DNA of 64,000 nt from Pseudomonas sp. PICF141 (lineage in GTDB: Bacteria > Pseudomonadota > Gammaproteobacteria > Pseudomonadales > Pseudomonadaceae): contig NZ_MUNM01000076.1 of the NCBI RefSeq assembly GCF_002286815.1, positions 62,001 through 126,000 on the forward strand, in the 5' to 3' direction. The notes under the pieces are model-generated. The model searched no databases. It was given only the letters and a program-made list of their open reading frames with translations, and was not told the origin of the DNA. This document shows positions 62,341-64,000 of the stretch, piece after piece. The translations under genes were made by a program, and so were the position numbers. Position 1 is the first letter of the stretch, and the number at the start of each line of letters is the position of its first letter.

Positions 62341-64000
62341 TTAAACGGCAACCGCCGATTCTTCGAGGAAGTCCTGAGCGAAACGCTGCAACACGCCGCC
62401 GGCCTCGTAGATCGACACTTCTTCGGCGGTGTCGAGGCGGCAGGTCACCGGCACTTCGACGCGTTCGCCGTTCTTGCGATTGATCACCAGCGTCAGCGTC
62501 GCACGCGGGGTGCGGTCGCCAATCACGTCGTAGGTTTCGCTGCCATCGATGGCCAGGGTGTGGCGATCGGTACCCGGCTGGAATTCCAGCGGCAACACGC
62601 CCATGCCCACCAGGTTGGTGCGGTGGATACGCTCGAAACCTTCAGCGGCAATCGCTTCCACACCCGCCAGACGCACACCTTTGGCTGCCCAGTCACGGGA
62701 CGAACCCTGGCCGTAATCGGCGCCGGCGATGATGATCAGCGGCTGCTTGCGCTCCATGTAGGTTTCAATGGCTTCCCACATGCGCATGACCTGGCCTTCC
62801 GGCTCGACGCGAGCCAGGGAACCCTGTTTGACCTTGCCGTTTTCCCGGACCATTTCGTTGAACAGTTTCGGGTTGGCGAAGGTCGCGCGTTGCGCGGTCA
62901 AATGATCGCCGCGGTGCGTGGCGTAGGAGTTGAAGTCCTCTTCCGGCAAGCCCATTTTCGCCAGGTACTCGCCCGCTGCGCTGTCGAGCATGATCGCGTT
63001 GGAAGGCGACAGGTGATCGGTGGTGATGTTGTCCGGCAGCACCGCCAACGGGCGCATGCCCTTGAGCGGACGAGCACCGGCCAGTGCGCCTTCCCAGTAC
63101 GGCGGACGGCGGATGTAGGTACTCATCTCGCGCCAGTCATACAGCGGCGTGACCTTTGGGCCGGTGTCGTCGTGGATGGCGAACATCGGGATGTACACCT
63201 GACGGAACTGCTCCGGTTTCACGGAAGCTTTCACCACCGCGTCGATTTCTTCGTCGCTCGGCCAGATGTCTTTCAGGCGGATTTCCTTGCCATCGACCAC
63301 GCCCAGCACATCTTTTTCGATGTCGAAACGGATGGTCCCGGCAATGGCGTAAGCCACCACCAATGGCGGCGAAGCCAGGAACGCGTTTTTCGCGTACGGG
63401 TGAATCCGCCCGTCGAAGTTGCGGTTACCGGACAGCACAGCGGTGGCGTACAGATCGCGGTCGATGATTTCCTGCTGGATCACCGGGTCCAGCGCGCCGG
63501 ACATGCCGTTGCACGTGGTGCAGGCGAAGGCCACGACGCCGAAGCCCAGTTGCTCCAGTTCTGTCGTCAGCCCGGCTTCATCCAGATACAACGCCACGGT
63601 TTTCGAACCCGGCGCCAGTGAGGATTTGACCCACGGCTTGCGGCTCAGCCCAAGCTTGTTGGCGTTTCGCGCCAGCAGGCCGGCGGCAATCACGTTGCGC
63701 GGGTTGCTGGTGTTGGTGCAACTGGTGATCGCGGCGATGATCACTGCGCCGTCCGGCATCTGGCCGGGCACGTCGTCCCACTGGCCGGAGATACCTTGGG
63801 CCGCGAGGTCGGACGTGGCGACACGGGCGTGCGGGTTGCTCGGGCCAGCCATGTTGCGCACCACCGAGGACAGGTCGAAGCTCAGCGCACGCTCGTATTG
63901 CGCGCCTTTCAGGCTGTCAGCCCAAAGGCCGGTCTGTTTGGCGTAATTCTCGACCAACTGCACTTGCTCGTCTTCACGGCCGGTGAGTTTCAGGTAGTCG
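62341..64000 (-). CDS. acnD: Fe/S-dependent 2-methylisocitrate dehydratase AcnD (C-terminal part)
   Basis: This gene enters from the right edge, so only about the last 553 residues are visible; the full protein should be near 865. The visible part has the aconitase 4Fe-4S ligands in ITSCTNTSNPRNV and CTTCNGMSG, SGNRNFDGRIHPYAKNAFLA and the swivel-domain GADYGQGSSRDWAAKG. AcnD dehydrates 2-methylcitrate in strains with PrpF, which is encoded next. The reading frame continues past 63963 to the window edge without a stop, so the GTG there is not the true start. Confidence 0.95.
   Translation of the reverse strand, partial: DYLKLTGREDEQVQLVENYAKQTGLWADSLKGAQYERALSFDLSSVVRNMAGPSNPHARVATSDLAAQGISGQWDDVPGQMPDGAVIIAAITSCTNTSNPRNVIAAGLLARNANKLGLSRKPWVKSSLAPGSKTVALYLDEAGLTTELEQLGFGVVAFACTTCNGMSGALDPVIQQEIIDRDLYATAVLSGNRNFDGRIHPYAKNAFLASPPLVVAYAIAGTIRFDIEKDVLGVVDGKEIRLKDIWPSDEEIDAVVKASVKPEQFRQVYIPMFAIHDDTGPKVTPLYDWREMSTYIRRPPYWEGALAGARPLKGMRPLAVLPDNITTDHLSPSNAIMLDSAAGEYLAKMGLPEEDFNSYATHRGDHLTAQRATFANPKLFNEMVRENGKVKQGSLARVEPEGQVMRMWEAIETYMERKQPLIIIAGADYGQGSSRDWAAKGVRLAGVEAIAAEGFERIHRTNLVGMGVLPLEFQPGTDRHTLAIDGSETYDVIGDRTPRATLTLVINRKNGERVEVPVTCRLDTAEEVSIYEAGGVLQRFAQDFLEESAVAV

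Noticed and set aside
62284-63621. 445-residue plus-strand frame opposite acnD
   Set aside because: Antisense shadow of an aconitase-family gene.

Overview
This window is a typical Pseudomonas chromosome segment, most likely from the P. fluorescens species complex. The evidence is gene content (oprF, sigX with its crfX/cmpX/cmaX neighbours, zipA-smc-xdh, and the acnD/prpF/prpD form of the methylcitrate cycle), GC-rich coding, and many REP/REPIN inverted repeats of several families. The gene order follows two blocks I know from P. aeruginosa (acyl-CoA dehydrogenase-recR-dnaX-ligA-zipA-smc-xdh, and nasS-nasT-nir-cobA-oprF-sigX-ppsA). I see no phage, insertion sequence, CRISPR array, tRNA or rRNA.

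Layout. 1-16.7 kb is mostly on the minus strand and holds genome maintenance genes: the start of an acyl-CoA dehydrogenase, recR, an NADP-dependent oxidoreductase, ybaB, dnaX, a PAS-GGDEF-EAL protein, the 4.5S SRP RNA (ffs), a zinc-ribbon metallopeptidase, ligA, zipA and smc. 16.7-26.2 kb is purine catabolism: a GntR regulator divergent from xdhABC-guaD, a second GntR regulator and a BenE-type transporter. 26.3-35.5 kb is mixed: yggL, dacB, a membrane PAS-GGDEF protein, rlmL, rmf and pyrD. 35.5-47.4 kb is the nitrate assimilation locus: nasS-nasT, a nitrate transporter, a PP2C/Ser-Thr kinase fusion, nirB-nirD, nitrate reductase and cobA. 47.5-53.2 kb is the envelope-stress cluster oprF-sigX-cmpX-crfX-cmaX, then rraA and an alpha/beta hydrolase. 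53.4-56.7 kb is ppsA with its divergent regulator. 56.8-59.3 kb is a MocR-type regulator divergent from an EamA transporter. 59.4-64 kb is prpD, prpF and the 3' part of acnD.

The best regulatory signal is in the nitrate locus. Three transcription units (nasS, transporter-kinase, nirB) each start with a sigma-54 promoter (GG-N10-GC) followed by a leader. Each leader carries hairpins with six-base loops that have A at position 1 and G at position 4, the recognition feature of ANTAR proteins such as NasT. The last hairpin overlaps the 5' arm of an intrinsic terminator. This reads as nitrogen-controlled initiation plus NasS/NasT-controlled antitermination. The nirB leader appears to hold three such hexaloop hairpins instead of two. 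The purine operon also has a plausible sigma-54 promoter and a pair of TGAC-N6-GTCA palindromes that could be operators for the divergent GntR regulator.

I do not see a wholly new multi-gene system. The points that deserve follow-up are the three-hexaloop leader, the kinase/phosphatase fusion embedded in the nitrate operon, a four-hairpin rmf leader, an EAL domain lacking a metal-binding Asp, and a cobA 3' end made from repeat sequence.
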